A stretch of 64,000 nucleotides of DNA from Paratractidigestivibacter sp963605405 (GTDB taxonomy: Bacteria > Actinomycetota > Coriobacteriia > Coriobacteriales > Atopobiaceae): assembly GCA_963605405.1 (NCBI GenBank), contig CAVCUP010000013.1, positions 1 through 64,000 of the forward strand. The letters run 5' to 3'. This document shows positions 16,292 to 24,462 of this stretch, in pieces. Below the pieces are notes generated by a model that saw nothing but the letters and a program-made list of their open reading frames with translations, had not been told where the DNA came from and ran no database searches. Position numbers and translations under genes: made by a program. The first letter of the stretch is position 1. Every line of letters starts with the position of its first letter.

Positions 16292-17202
16292 TGATCGCGG
16301 CCAACGGCGAGAAGCGCGACATGGTCATCGTCCGCGTACCGGCGACCTCGGCCAACGTGGGCGTGGGCTTCGACTGCCTGGGCATCGCGCTCGACCTGAC
16401 GGCGACCTTCCTGCTCTCGCGCTCGGCCTCGGGCGAGCTTGAGGTGGACGGCTGCGAGGAGCGCTTCCGCGGCGAGGACAACCTCGTGTGGACGAGCTAT
16501 CTGGCAGCCTGCGAGCAGCTCGGATACGCGCCGGAGCCGCTCAAGATCACGATCCTCTCCCCCATCCCGCTGTCCGGAGGCTTGGGCTCGAGCTCGACCT
16601 GCGTGATCGCAGGCGTCGCGGGCGCGATGGGCCTGCACAGCACCTACGACCGCGAGGCCTGCCTCGAGCTCGCCACGCGCATCGAGGGCCACCCGGACAA
16701 CGTGGCGCCCGCCATCATGGGAGGCCTCGTCAGCTCGTTCGTCGAGGGCGAGGACACCACCTCGACGCGCATGGACGTGGCCGACAACCTGCGCTTTATT
16801 GCCATTGCGCCGCCGTATGAGGTCCGCACGGCCGACGCGCGCCGCGTGCTTCCCACCGAGGTCCCCGCCTCCACCGCGGTTTGGCAGATGGGCCGCTGCG
16901 TGGCCGTCGTCCGCGCGCTCGAGACGGGAGACGCCGAGCTTCTTGGCAAGGCCAACCACGACAAGCTCCACGAGCCGTACCGAAGCAAGCTCATCCCCGA
17001 CTTCGAGCCGCTCAAGGCCGCCGCGCTCGAGGCCGGCGCCTGCGCGTTCATGATCTCCGGGTCCGGCTCGACGATGCTGGCCGTCGCCGACGGCGAGAAG
17101 ACCGCTGCCCAGGTCGAGGCCGCGCTGCACGATGCTCGCCCCGAGTTCTGGCTGCGCAATCTTCCCGCCAACAGCCTCGGCACTACCGTGGAGCTGAGCT
17201 AG
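16291..17202 (+). CDS. thrB: Homoserine kinase
   Basis: A 303-aa GHMP kinase, ATP plus homoserine to O-phosphohomoserine, feeding ThrC. The GHMP phosphate loop PLSGGLGSSST is at 93-103, the N-terminal VPATSANVGVGFD motif follows the start, and the C-terminal SGSGST is present. The start is taken as GTG 16291, overlapping the thrC stop, with GGAAGGG upstream; ATG 16321 would give a shorter, equally family-like N-terminus. The operon ends at the bidirectional terminator at 17263. Confidence 0.95.
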   Translation: MIAANGEKRDMVIVRVPATSANVGVGFDCLGIALDLTATFLLSRSASGELEVDGCEERFRGEDNLVWTSYLAACEQLGYAPEPLKITILSPIPLSGGLGSSSTCVIAGVAGAMGLHSTYDREACLELATRIEGHPDNVAPAIMGGLVSSFVEGEDTTSTRMDVADNLRFIAIAPPYEVRTADARRVLPTEVPASTAVWQMGRCVAVVRALETGDAELLGKANHDKLHEPYRSKLIPDFEPLKAAALEAGACAFMISGSGSTMLAVADGEKTAAQVEAALHDARPEFWLRNLPANSLGTTVELS

Positions 17203-17262
17203 GGCCCGGAAGGCGACCAGCAACAGAGAGGACAAAGCATTCGAGCCTTTGTCCGATCACCA

Positions 17263-17304
17263 AAAACAACCGGGCCCCGTCCAATTGGATGGGGCCCGGT
17301 TTTG
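17263..17304. terminator. Bidirectional terminator between thrB and livF
   Basis: The stem ACCGGGCCCC...GGGGCCCGGT contains an inner CCAATTGG palindrome. A-rich sequence lies on the left and TTTTGT on the right. It separates two convergent operons. Confidence 0.9.
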
Positions 17305-17324
17305 TATTGCGTGTTTTATCGACG

Positions 17325-18038
<714 letters not shown>

Positions 18039-18039
18039 G

Positions 18040-18891
18040 CTAGTTCACCCCCTGCTTGCCAAGGTACGCCTCGATGACCTTGGGGTTGTTCTGAATCTCC
18101 TCGGGCGAGCCCTTGGCGATGATACGGCCATAATCGAGGACGGCGACGACCTCGCAAACGCCCATGACGAGGTTCATGTCGTGCTCGATGAGCAGGACGG
18201 CGATGCCGAATTCGTTCCGGATGCGCTGGATATTCTCCATGAGCTCCTCGGTCTCGGCGGGGTTCATGCCGGCGGCCGGCTCGTCGAGGAGAAGCACCTT
18301 GGGCTGCGTGGCGAGGGCTCGAAGGATCTCGAGCCTGCGCTGAGCGCCGTACGGGAGATTGCCCGCACGAGTAGAGGCGAACCTGCGCATGTCGAAGATA
18401 TCGAGAAGATCGAGTGCCTTATCGTGGAACTCGGCCTCCTGCTTCCAGTGGCTCGGGAGACGCAGCACATCCTCGATGAGGCGCGTCTTCATGCTGTTGC
18501 CGAAGCCGACGAGCACGTTCTCCTCAACCGTCATCTGCGAGAAGAGACGGATGTTCTGGAAAGTGCGGGCGATACCCATCTGGTTGACCTCGGTCACGGA
18601 CTTGCCGGCCGTGGCGGTCCCGTCGAGCAGGATGGAGCCGCGCGTCGGCGTGTAGACGTTGGTCAGCAGGTTGAAGACCGTGGTCTTGCCGGCGCCGTTC
18701 GGGCCGATGAGGCCGGCGATCTCGGTGCGGCCGAGGGCGATGTTGAAGTCATCGACCGCAGTGAGGCCTCCGAAGTCTATGCCGAGGTTCGTTGCCTCGA
18801 GCACCGGCGGCTTGTCGACGTCGCGCTCAGTCATGAGGTTCGGGGACTTGGGCTCGACGAGCTTGACGTCGCCTCGGATGGACTTACTCAT
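18040..18891 (-). CDS. livG: Branched-chain amino acid ABC transporter ATP-binding protein LivG
   Basis: A 283-aa ABC ATPase with Walker A GPNGAGKT (63-70), signature-like YGAQRRLEIL, and Walker B VLLLDEPAAGMN, typical of LivG. A roughly 30-residue hydrophilic N-terminal extension precedes the domain. Its start overlaps the end of livM by 8 bp, which points to coupled translation. It pairs with LivF. Confidence 0.95.
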   Translation of the reverse strand: MSKSIRGDVKLVEPKSPNLMTERDVDKPPVLEATNLGIDFGGLTAVDDFNIALGRTEIAGLIGPNGAGKTTVFNLLTNVYTPTRGSILLDGTATAGKSVTEVNQMGIARTFQNIRLFSQMTVEENVLVGFGNSMKTRLIEDVLRLPSHWKQEAEFHDKALDLLDIFDMRRFASTRAGNLPYGAQRRLEILRALATQPKVLLLDEPAAGMNPAETEELMENIQRIRNEFGIAVLLIEHDMNLVMGVCEVVAVLDYGRIIAKGSPEEIQNNPKVIEAYLGKQGVN

Positions 18892-20038
18892 CAGCGCTCA
18901 CCTCCTTGGCGGGATTGCTCTCGGGCAGGTCCCTCTTCCAGCGGAAGTCCCTGTTCATGCAGCGCTCGATCACGCGAGAAAGGGAGAAGTCGTAGCTACC
19001 GAAGAGCCCCTGGGGACGGAAGATCATGACGAGGATGAGCACGACGGCGTAAACGACCATGCGGTACTCAGAGAAGGCGCGCAGCGCCTCGGGAAGGATA
19101 GTGAGCACGGAGGCCGATACAACCGAGCCGAGCATGGAGCCCATGCCGCCAAGAACGACCATGACGAGAATCTCCACAGACTTCATGAAGCCGAACTTGG
19201 ACGGGTCCATGACGCCGATGCAGCCGGCGTAGAGGGCGCCGCCGACCCCGGCGAAGAACGCGGAGACCACGAAGGCGAGCGTCTTGTAGTACGTGGTGTG
19301 GACACCGGAGGCCTCGGCCGCGATCTCGTTGTCGCGGATGGCGAGAATGGCGCGGCCATGGCGCGACTTCATCATCGTGTGGATAAGGAAGATGACGATG
19401 GCCACCGTGAGGAAGACGTTCAGGAAGTTCGTGTACCCCGGGATTCCGGAGAGGCCCTTGGCACCGCCGGTGAAGTCGAAGCCGAGGACGCCGTCGATGT
19501 TGTTGATGACGACGCGGATGATCTCGGCAAAGCCCAGGGTAATGATGGCGAGGTAGTCGCCCTTGAGGCGCAACGCCGGGATGCCGATGATGACGCCGCA
19601 GATAGCTGCGCAAACACCGCCGAAGGCGACGCCGAGAACAAAGAGGGCGATGGCAGCGGGGCTCGCCATGGCGGCCATGGCCTTGGCGTTCAGGCCGAAG
19701 ACCGGCATCATCTTGATGATGAACAGGGCGCACGAATAGCCGCCGACGCTCATGAAGCCCGCATGGCCGAGCGGGAGCTGGCCCAGGTAGCCGGTCGCGA
19801 TGTTGAGCGAGACGGCCATGATGATGTAGATACCGACCTGCTCGAGCACGCCGGACTGGTAACGGTTGACGACGCCGCCCGAGATCATGGCCTCGCCGAC
19901 GATGAGGAACAGCAGCACGAGCACGGCGTCGATGGCATAGCGCGCGGGCATGGGGAGGCTTCGGTACGCGTCAGCAGGCTTGGCGACGGACGCGGAGAGC
20001 GTCGGGCGCTCCTCACCCTTGTTGTAGTAATCCTTCAT
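18884..20038 (-). CDS. livM: Branched-chain amino acid ABC permease LivM
   Basis: A 384-aa multi-span membrane permease. The conserved cytoplasmic loop ALRLKGDYLAIITLGFAEI contacts the ATPases. Hydrophobic segments begin near residue 34 after a charged N-terminal tail. About ten helices are expected, as in LivM. A C-terminal 45-residue charged tail is longer than usual. It lies 15 bp downstream of livH. Confidence 0.94.
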   Translation of the reverse strand: MKDYYNKGEERPTLSASVAKPADAYRSLPMPARYAIDAVLVLLFLIVGEAMISGGVVNRYQSGVLEQVGIYIIMAVSLNIATGYLGQLPLGHAGFMSVGGYSCALFIIKMMPVFGLNAKAMAAMASPAAIALFVLGVAFGGVCAAICGVIIGIPALRLKGDYLAIITLGFAEIIRVVINNIDGVLGFDFTGGAKGLSGIPGYTNFLNVFLTVAIVIFLIHTMMKSRHGRAILAIRDNEIAAEASGVHTTYYKTLAFVVSAFFAGVGGALYAGCIGVMDPSKFGFMKSVEILVMVVLGGMGSMLGSVVSASVLTILPEALRAFSEYRMVVYAVVLILVMIFRPQGLFGSYDFSLSRVIERCMNRDFRWKRDLPESNPAKEVSADE

Positions 20039-20053
20039 TCTCGCGGCACCCCC

Positions 20054-20938
20054 TTAGACCTTCTCCGTCATGGGCCTACCGAGAAGACCGGTCGGCTTGA
20101 CGACGAGCACGATGATGAGCAGCAGGAAGACGACCGCGTCCTGCCAGACAGAAAGACCGATGGCCGAGACGAACACCTCGGCGAAGCCGACGATGAGGCC
20201 GCCGATGACGGCGCCAGGGATGGATCCGATGCCGCCCAGGACCGCGGCGACGAACGCCTTGGTGCCGAGCATGATGCCCATGGTCGGGGTGACCTGCGTG
20301 TAGGCCATGCAGTAAAGCACGCTGCCGATGCCGGCGAGCGCGGAGCCGACGGCGAAGGTGAACGAGATGGTGTTGTTCACGTTGATGCCCATGAGTCGGG
20401 CGGCGCCCATATCCTCGGAGACGGCGCGCATAGCCTTGCCGAGCTTGGTCTTCTGAACGAGGAAGGTGAGGACCGCGGTGGCGGCGGCGGTGACGAGAAC
20501 CGTCAGGATGGCGCGGCCGGAAAGCGACGCGTCGCCGATCTGGATGCTGCCGAAGTCGCCGAAGGACGGGACGACCTTGGCCGCCGCGCCGAAGGCGAGC
20601 TGACCGCCGTTCTCGAGGAAATAAGAGACGCCGATGGCCGTGATGAGGATAGAGAGTCGTGGCGCGTCGCGCAGGGGCGCGTAGGCGATCTTGTCGATAA
20701 GGACGCCGAGGGCCATGCAGCCGATAACGGCGAGGATCGCGGCGATGGCAGGCGGCAGGCCGAGGTTTGCCATCGCGATCCAGGCGATGTAGCCGCCGAC
20801 CATGATGATGTCGCCGTGGGCGAAGTTCAGAAGCAGGATGATGCCGTACACCATGGTGTAGCCGAGGGCCACGAGCGCGTAGATGCTGCCGAGCGAAAGG
20901 CCGTTCAGGATCTGAGTCAAAAACGTCACGGTGAGCAC
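20054..20938 (-). CDS. livH: Branched-chain amino acid ABC permease LivH
   Basis: A 294-aa permease partner of LivM, with N-terminal QILNGLSLGSIYALVALGYT and GIILLLNFAHGDIIMVGGY motifs typical of LivH, and a C-terminal ATPase-contact region (LLGRPMTEKV). It is first permease gene after livK, separated by 110 bp containing a stable hairpin that may lower permease expression relative to the binding protein. Confidence 0.95.
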   Translation of the reverse strand: MLTVTFLTQILNGLSLGSIYALVALGYTMVYGIILLLNFAHGDIIMVGGYIAWIAMANLGLPPAIAAILAVIGCMALGVLIDKIAYAPLRDAPRLSILITAIGVSYFLENGGQLAFGAAAKVVPSFGDFGSIQIGDASLSGRAILTVLVTAAATAVLTFLVQKTKLGKAMRAVSEDMGAARLMGINVNNTISFTFAVGSALAGIGSVLYCMAYTQVTPTMGIMLGTKAFVAAVLGGIGSIPGAVIGGLIVGFAEVFVSAIGLSVWQDAVVFLLLIIVLVVKPTGLLGRPMTEKV

Positions 20939-20969
20939 TCCCTTCCGATTCGTGTTCCGATAATGCGAA

Positions 20970-21010
20970 GGGCACCGAGAGGCGCGAAAAACGCCCGTCT
21001 CTCGGTGCCC
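20970..21010 (-). terminator. Intercistronic hairpin between livK and livH
   Basis: Stem GGGCACCGAGAG (20970-20981) and CTCTCGGTGCCC (20999-21010), perfect over 12 bp, with a weak T-content tail on the minus strand. Such hairpins commonly give partial termination or protect the upstream binding-protein message; both are inference here. Confidence 0.75.
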
Positions 21011-21048
21011 AGGGTTAACGTCTATGATGACGCGAGGGCAAGCCCGTC

Positions 21049-22245
21049 TTACGGCTCGATGGTGTCGAAGATCTCCTCAGCGCCGTCCTTGAAGGTGATG
21101 ATGAGGGTGGACTTCTGCGGGTCACCGGTGCCGGAGTAGGAAATGGTGCCCGTGACGCCCTCGACCTTGGCCGCGGCGATGCCGTCGATGACGGCCTGCT
21201 TGTAGTCGTCGGAGCCGGGGGTGCCGCCCTTCTCCTCAGCGGCCTGGATGCCGGCGCAGACGATGGCGGCGGCGTCGTAGCCCAGGGCGTTGAAGTTCGT
21301 GGGAGCCTCGCTGTACTCGGCCTTGAAGTCCTCGATGAACTTCTGGACGGACTCGTCGGGGTTGGAGGCGACGAAGGAGGAGCAGTAGTAGCAGCCCTCG
21401 AGGTCGGCGGTGGAGGCGTAATCCTGGTCGCCGCCGACGATGCCGGCCCAACCGTCGGCGCCGAGGAAGACGCCCTTGTAGCCGAGCTGACGGGCCTGGG
21501 TGACGATCATGCCGTCGTCCTGGTAGTAGTTGGACGAGAGAATGGCGTCCGGGTTGGTGGCGATGATGGCGGTGAGCTGGGCGTTGAAGTCGGTGGCGCC
21601 GGAGGCATAGCCCTGCTCGGAGGAGACGGTGATGCCCTTGGCCTCGCACTCGGCCTTGAAGGCGTCCGCGACGCCGGAGGCGTAATCGTCGCCGGAGTCG
21701 AAGATGGTGGCGACGGTCTTATAGCCCTGCTTGGCGGCGAAGTCGCCCATGACCTTGCCCTGGAACGGGTCGGTCACGCAGGCGCGGAAGTAGTTGTCGC
21801 CGTAGGAGATAACGTCGGCGGTGGTGGCGGAGGCGGTCACGCAGGGCATGTTGTCCTCGACGGACTTCTGGGCCACGGCGATGGTCGGCTTGGAGGTGAC
21901 GTCGCCCACGATAGCGGTCACGCCGTCCTCGACGAGCTTGTTGTAGACGGTGACGGCCTCGGTGGCGTCGCCCTTCTCGTCCTGGACGTCGGTCTCGATC
22001 TGCTTGCCGTTGATGCCGCCCTCGGCGTTGATCTGCTTGAAGTAGAGAAGCGCGCCGTCACGGCAGGCAACGCCGTACTGGGCGACGGAGCCGGAGAGCG
22101 GGCCCATGACGCCGACCTTGATGGTGCCGTCGTCGGAGCCGGAGGCAGAGCTGGAGCCGGAACCGCCGCAACCGGCGAGACCGAGGCCGGCGGCCACAAG
22201 ACCGGAAACCTCGAGGAACTGGCGACGGGAAACGTTGTTGAGCAT
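21049..22245 (-). CDS. livK: Branched-chain amino acid-binding lipoprotein (LivK-like)
   Basis: A 398-aa periplasm-side substrate-binding protein. The N-terminus has a twin-arginine motif (SRRQFLEVSG, residues 6-15) and a lipobox LAGC (Cys26), so it is likely a Tat-exported lipoprotein. A serine/glycine linker follows, then the Peripla_BP_6 fold with KVGVMGPLSGSVAQYG. ATG 22245 has AAGGAG; a 9-codon longer frame is rejected. It is first gene of the liv unit and delivers leucine, isoleucine or valine, or another amino acid, to LivHMGF. The exact ligand is not readable. Confidence 0.93.
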   Translation of the reverse strand: MLNNVSRRQFLEVSGLVAAGLGLAGCGGSGSSSASGSDDGTIKVGVMGPLSGSVAQYGVACRDGALLYFKQINAEGGINGKQIETDVQDEKGDATEAVTVYNKLVEDGVTAIVGDVTSKPTIAVAQKSVEDNMPCVTASATTADVISYGDNYFRACVTDPFQGKVMGDFAAKQGYKTVATIFDSGDDYASGVADAFKAECEAKGITVSSEQGYASGATDFNAQLTAIIATNPDAILSSNYYQDDGMIVTQARQLGYKGVFLGADGWAGIVGGDQDYASTADLEGCYYCSSFVASNPDESVQKFIEDFKAEYSEAPTNFNALGYDAAAIVCAGIQAAEEKGGTPGSDDYKQAVIDGIAAAKVEGVTGTISYSGTGDPQKSTLIITFKDGAEEIFDTIEP

Positions 22246-22365
22246 GAATTTCTCCTTCCCTTGCAGATGCAAAAAACACGCTCGTTGAGCTGAAAGGAAG
22301 GATATGCGCCTCGGGACCGCCGAGCGCCGTAATCAGTCGCGCCTTAAATACGGTGAAACATAAAA

Positions 22366-22386
22366 TAATATTGCGGTAATATTGCG
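22366..22386. repeat. Tandem 10-bp direct repeat upstream of livK
   Basis: TAATATTGCG occurs at 22366-22375 and 22377-22386 (11-bp period, one helical turn) in an AT-rich patch about 120 bp upstream of livK. This suits an operator for the liv operon. No regulator can be named. Confidence 0.45.
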
Positions 22387-22403
22387 CCGCTCATCCGGGC
22401 GAA

Positions 22404-22880
22404 TCAGGCCTTTTGCCGAAGTTTGACAACAAGAGTCGCTAAACATGCTCCGGTAAGCATGCCAAATAGGTCGATGGCAACGTCGCGGGGCGAGCCCGAG
22501 CGACCGGGAACGAAGAGCTGTATCGTCTCGTCGATGACGGGAACCGCCGCGCAGCACAAGGTCGGGAACCAAGATTTATCCTTGGCCAACGAGCCGCCGC
22601 GCACAAGGGCGCGTGCGAGCCCCACAGACAAGATGCCGAGAACCGCGTACTCGCTAAAGTGCGCGCATTTGCGGATTATAAAGACGCAGGTGTCCGCATC
22701 CACGACACCGAGCGAATTGAAAAGCGGCGCGAGCAAGGTATACACGAACCCGCTCTCTGCGCTCGACTCCGGCCCCTTGACGAGCGAGTGGCCCCAAATG
22801 AAGCAGATCCAGACGGCAATCGATGCGGCCCAGCGAGGGACAGGGCCGCCCGGGCGGCTCTCGCCTTTACGCAATAGCAT
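22404..22880 (-). CDS. VanZ-family membrane protein
   Basis: A 158-aa integral membrane protein with a VanZ-like domain. The signature RKCAHFSEYAVLG and DETIQLFVPGRSGSPRDVAID are both intact, with about four hydrophobic spans. VanZ of Enterococcus gives low-level teicoplanin resistance; the role of chromosomal homologues is not known. ATG 22880 lies 8 bp after the stop of the frameshifted gene upstream, with AAGGAGG at rather long spacing (12 nt), so the two may be co-transcribed. No van resistance genes are nearby. Confidence 0.9.
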   Translation of the reverse strand: MLLRKGESRPGGPVPRWAASIAVWICFIWGHSLVKGPESSAESGFVYTLLAPLFNSLGVVDADTCVFIIRKCAHFSEYAVLGILSVGLARALVRGGSLAKDKSWFPTLCCAAVPVIDETIQLFVPGRSGSPRDVAIDLFGMLTGACLATLVVKLRQKA

Positions 22881-22887
22881 GAATCGG

Positions 22888-23793
22888 CTAAGCCTCCTTG
22901 GCTACAGGCCAGGCAAGGTGCTTGGCATAGGTATCCGAGGCAACGGCAGAGCCGCGGAGCTCAGCGGTCTTCGCAGCGGACACCTTCTTGGCAGAGCGCT
23001 TGAGCACCGTGGTCGACGCGCCGCCCTCGATCAGGCGAAGGTCGTCGCCCTCGGCGCCTGTCTTGGCAACAGCCAGGCCGTATTCGAGCCCCTCACCGAC
23101 GAGACGATTCACGCGGGACTCGAGCCCGGCTGTTCTAGGACGGACAGCCAGAGGCTTGAGCGGGGCGGTCGGGGCGCTGGAGCCGAGGCTCTCGGGCTCA
23201 TCAAGGGTGTCCTGCCCGCCCACGACGTCTGAAAACGGTATGTAAACGGGAGCCTTCGGCTTAGCTTGGCGGAGATTGAAGCGGTCGTCCATGGACCGAA
23301 GCGCGCTCGCCCAATCGTCTTCCGCGATGCCGTCGGTGCCGTGGGATTCAGGGAACAGCCCCTCGTCGACGAACGCGAGGCGCTCGCGGATGTCCTTCTT
23401 CGTGAACTCAGCGGTTGCGTTATTGGAAGATGCCTCGCGAGCCGCGTCAACAAGGCGCTGCTTGCCCGTCTTCGCGAAGAACTCGGACGGAATGGCGAGA
23501 GAATCGCCGTCGTCAGAGACAGCGCTCTCCACCTTGGTCGCGGCACCGAGGCCCATCGAGGTGTTCCACCAATCGGCGCCGAGGTCGGCGACGGAACCGT
23601 CTGCGCGCGTGATGACGGGCAGACCGTCCATCATATCGGCCTCGCGACGGGTGCGGATGCGCCTCGCGACGCTCTGCGCGCCGTGGGCAACATGAGAGCC
23701 AATAAGCAGCGGGTTGGTAACCCCGGGGTTGCTTGGAGCCCCCTCAGCGGGGCGGCCGGCGAATGAGGGATCCTCGACATCGACGCTGGACAT
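22888..23793 (-). CDS. 3' frame of the interrupted gene: hypothetical soluble domain
   Basis: A 301-codon frame that has its own ATG at 23793 but no ribosome binding site before it; the bases upstream are the G-tract and GCAGCGCCC. It is therefore better read as the distal part of the gene starting at 24122. The composition is Ala/Ser/Asp-rich with no signal peptide or membrane span. Segments such as DDWASALRSMDDRFNLRQ suggest an alpha-helical fold. No function can be given. Confidence 0.5.
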   Translation of the reverse strand: MSSVDVEDPSFAGRPAEGAPSNPGVTNPLLIGSHVAHGAQSVARRIRTRREADMMDGLPVITRADGSVADLGADWWNTSMGLGAATKVESAVSDDGDSLAIPSEFFAKTGKQRLVDAAREASSNNATAEFTKKDIRERLAFVDEGLFPESHGTDGIAEDDWASALRSMDDRFNLRQAKPKAPVYIPFSDVVGGQDTLDEPESLGSSAPTAPLKPLAVRPRTAGLESRVNRLVGEGLEYGLAVAKTGAEGDDLRLIEGGASTTVLKRSAKKVSAAKTAELRGSAVASDTYAKHLAWPVAKEA

Positions 23794-24122
23794 GGCCTGG
23801 ATGGGCGCTGCACCCCCCCCGTAGCCCCCTTGAGGTGCTTGGCCGACTTCATGATCGCCGTGAGCTCGAGGGAGTCGTTCTGGCGGCGCAGATCATCGAT
23901 ATCTTCCCGAAGCTGAGAGACGACCAAACGGCACACGAGGCCAGAGACGGCGCCGGAGGCGAGCGCTCCGCTGACGAGGCCTACGGCAAGCGCGTTCATC
24001 GGCGAGTCGAAAACGAAGGAGGCGGCGTCCGTGAGCGGGCTCGCCTGCGCGACAAGGGGCGTCTCCATGGTCGCGAGACCAGCCAGACCAACGAGAACCG
24101 CAGGGTTCCTCTTCGACTCCAT
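22888..24122 (-). pseudogene. Membrane-anchored hypothetical protein interrupted at a G8 tract (possibly phase-variable)
   Basis: Two minus-strand frames join into one gene of about 411 residues if a single G is added to the G8 run (complement of the C8 run 23813-23820) or if the ribosome slips -1 there. The first frame starts at ATG 24122 with GGAGGTG upstream. It encodes a hydrophobic segment (about 44-66) and a short charged coiled region (70-88), then reads into the G-tract. The second frame continues in phase as a 301-aa soluble, low-complexity domain. The family is not recognised. It could be a phase-variable gene, a programmed frameshift or an assembly error; see the finding. Confidence 0.7.
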
Positions 24123-24462
24123 ACAGACGCACCTCCGCACTACGGCGGCCATACATCCAAAGGTCCCCATGATTATCGCTGCAAAGAAGCCGCAGGCAGA
24201 ATGCCCGCTGGTCCAGATGCTGCTGCGGTTGAGTTCGTTTGAGGTGTATGTGCCGCTGCAACTTACCTATCAAGATGAACAAATAATAACCCAGCTAGCA
24301 CAGAGGGGGGACATTAATCACGGATTCAGCCATACGCCACATGCGGCGGCACGCGTGGCTCAGGGTTCCGGCGTCTCTCGCCATAAGCATGCCGGCCGGC
24401 AAGCCCCTAAGGATTTGCCGGCCGGCGTCTCTAATGCCTAAAACTAAGTAACTCAGCAAAAG
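24123..24462. other. Intergenic region with probable rho terminator
   Basis: Between the frameshifted gene and rho. It holds the 12-bp perfect hairpin GCCGGCCGGCAA/TTGCCGGCCGGC (24391-24402, 24415-24426), the likely end of the rho transcript. The AT-rich stretch 24270-24310 is the probable promoter area of the downstream minus-strand gene. No other gene is seen. Confidence 0.55.
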
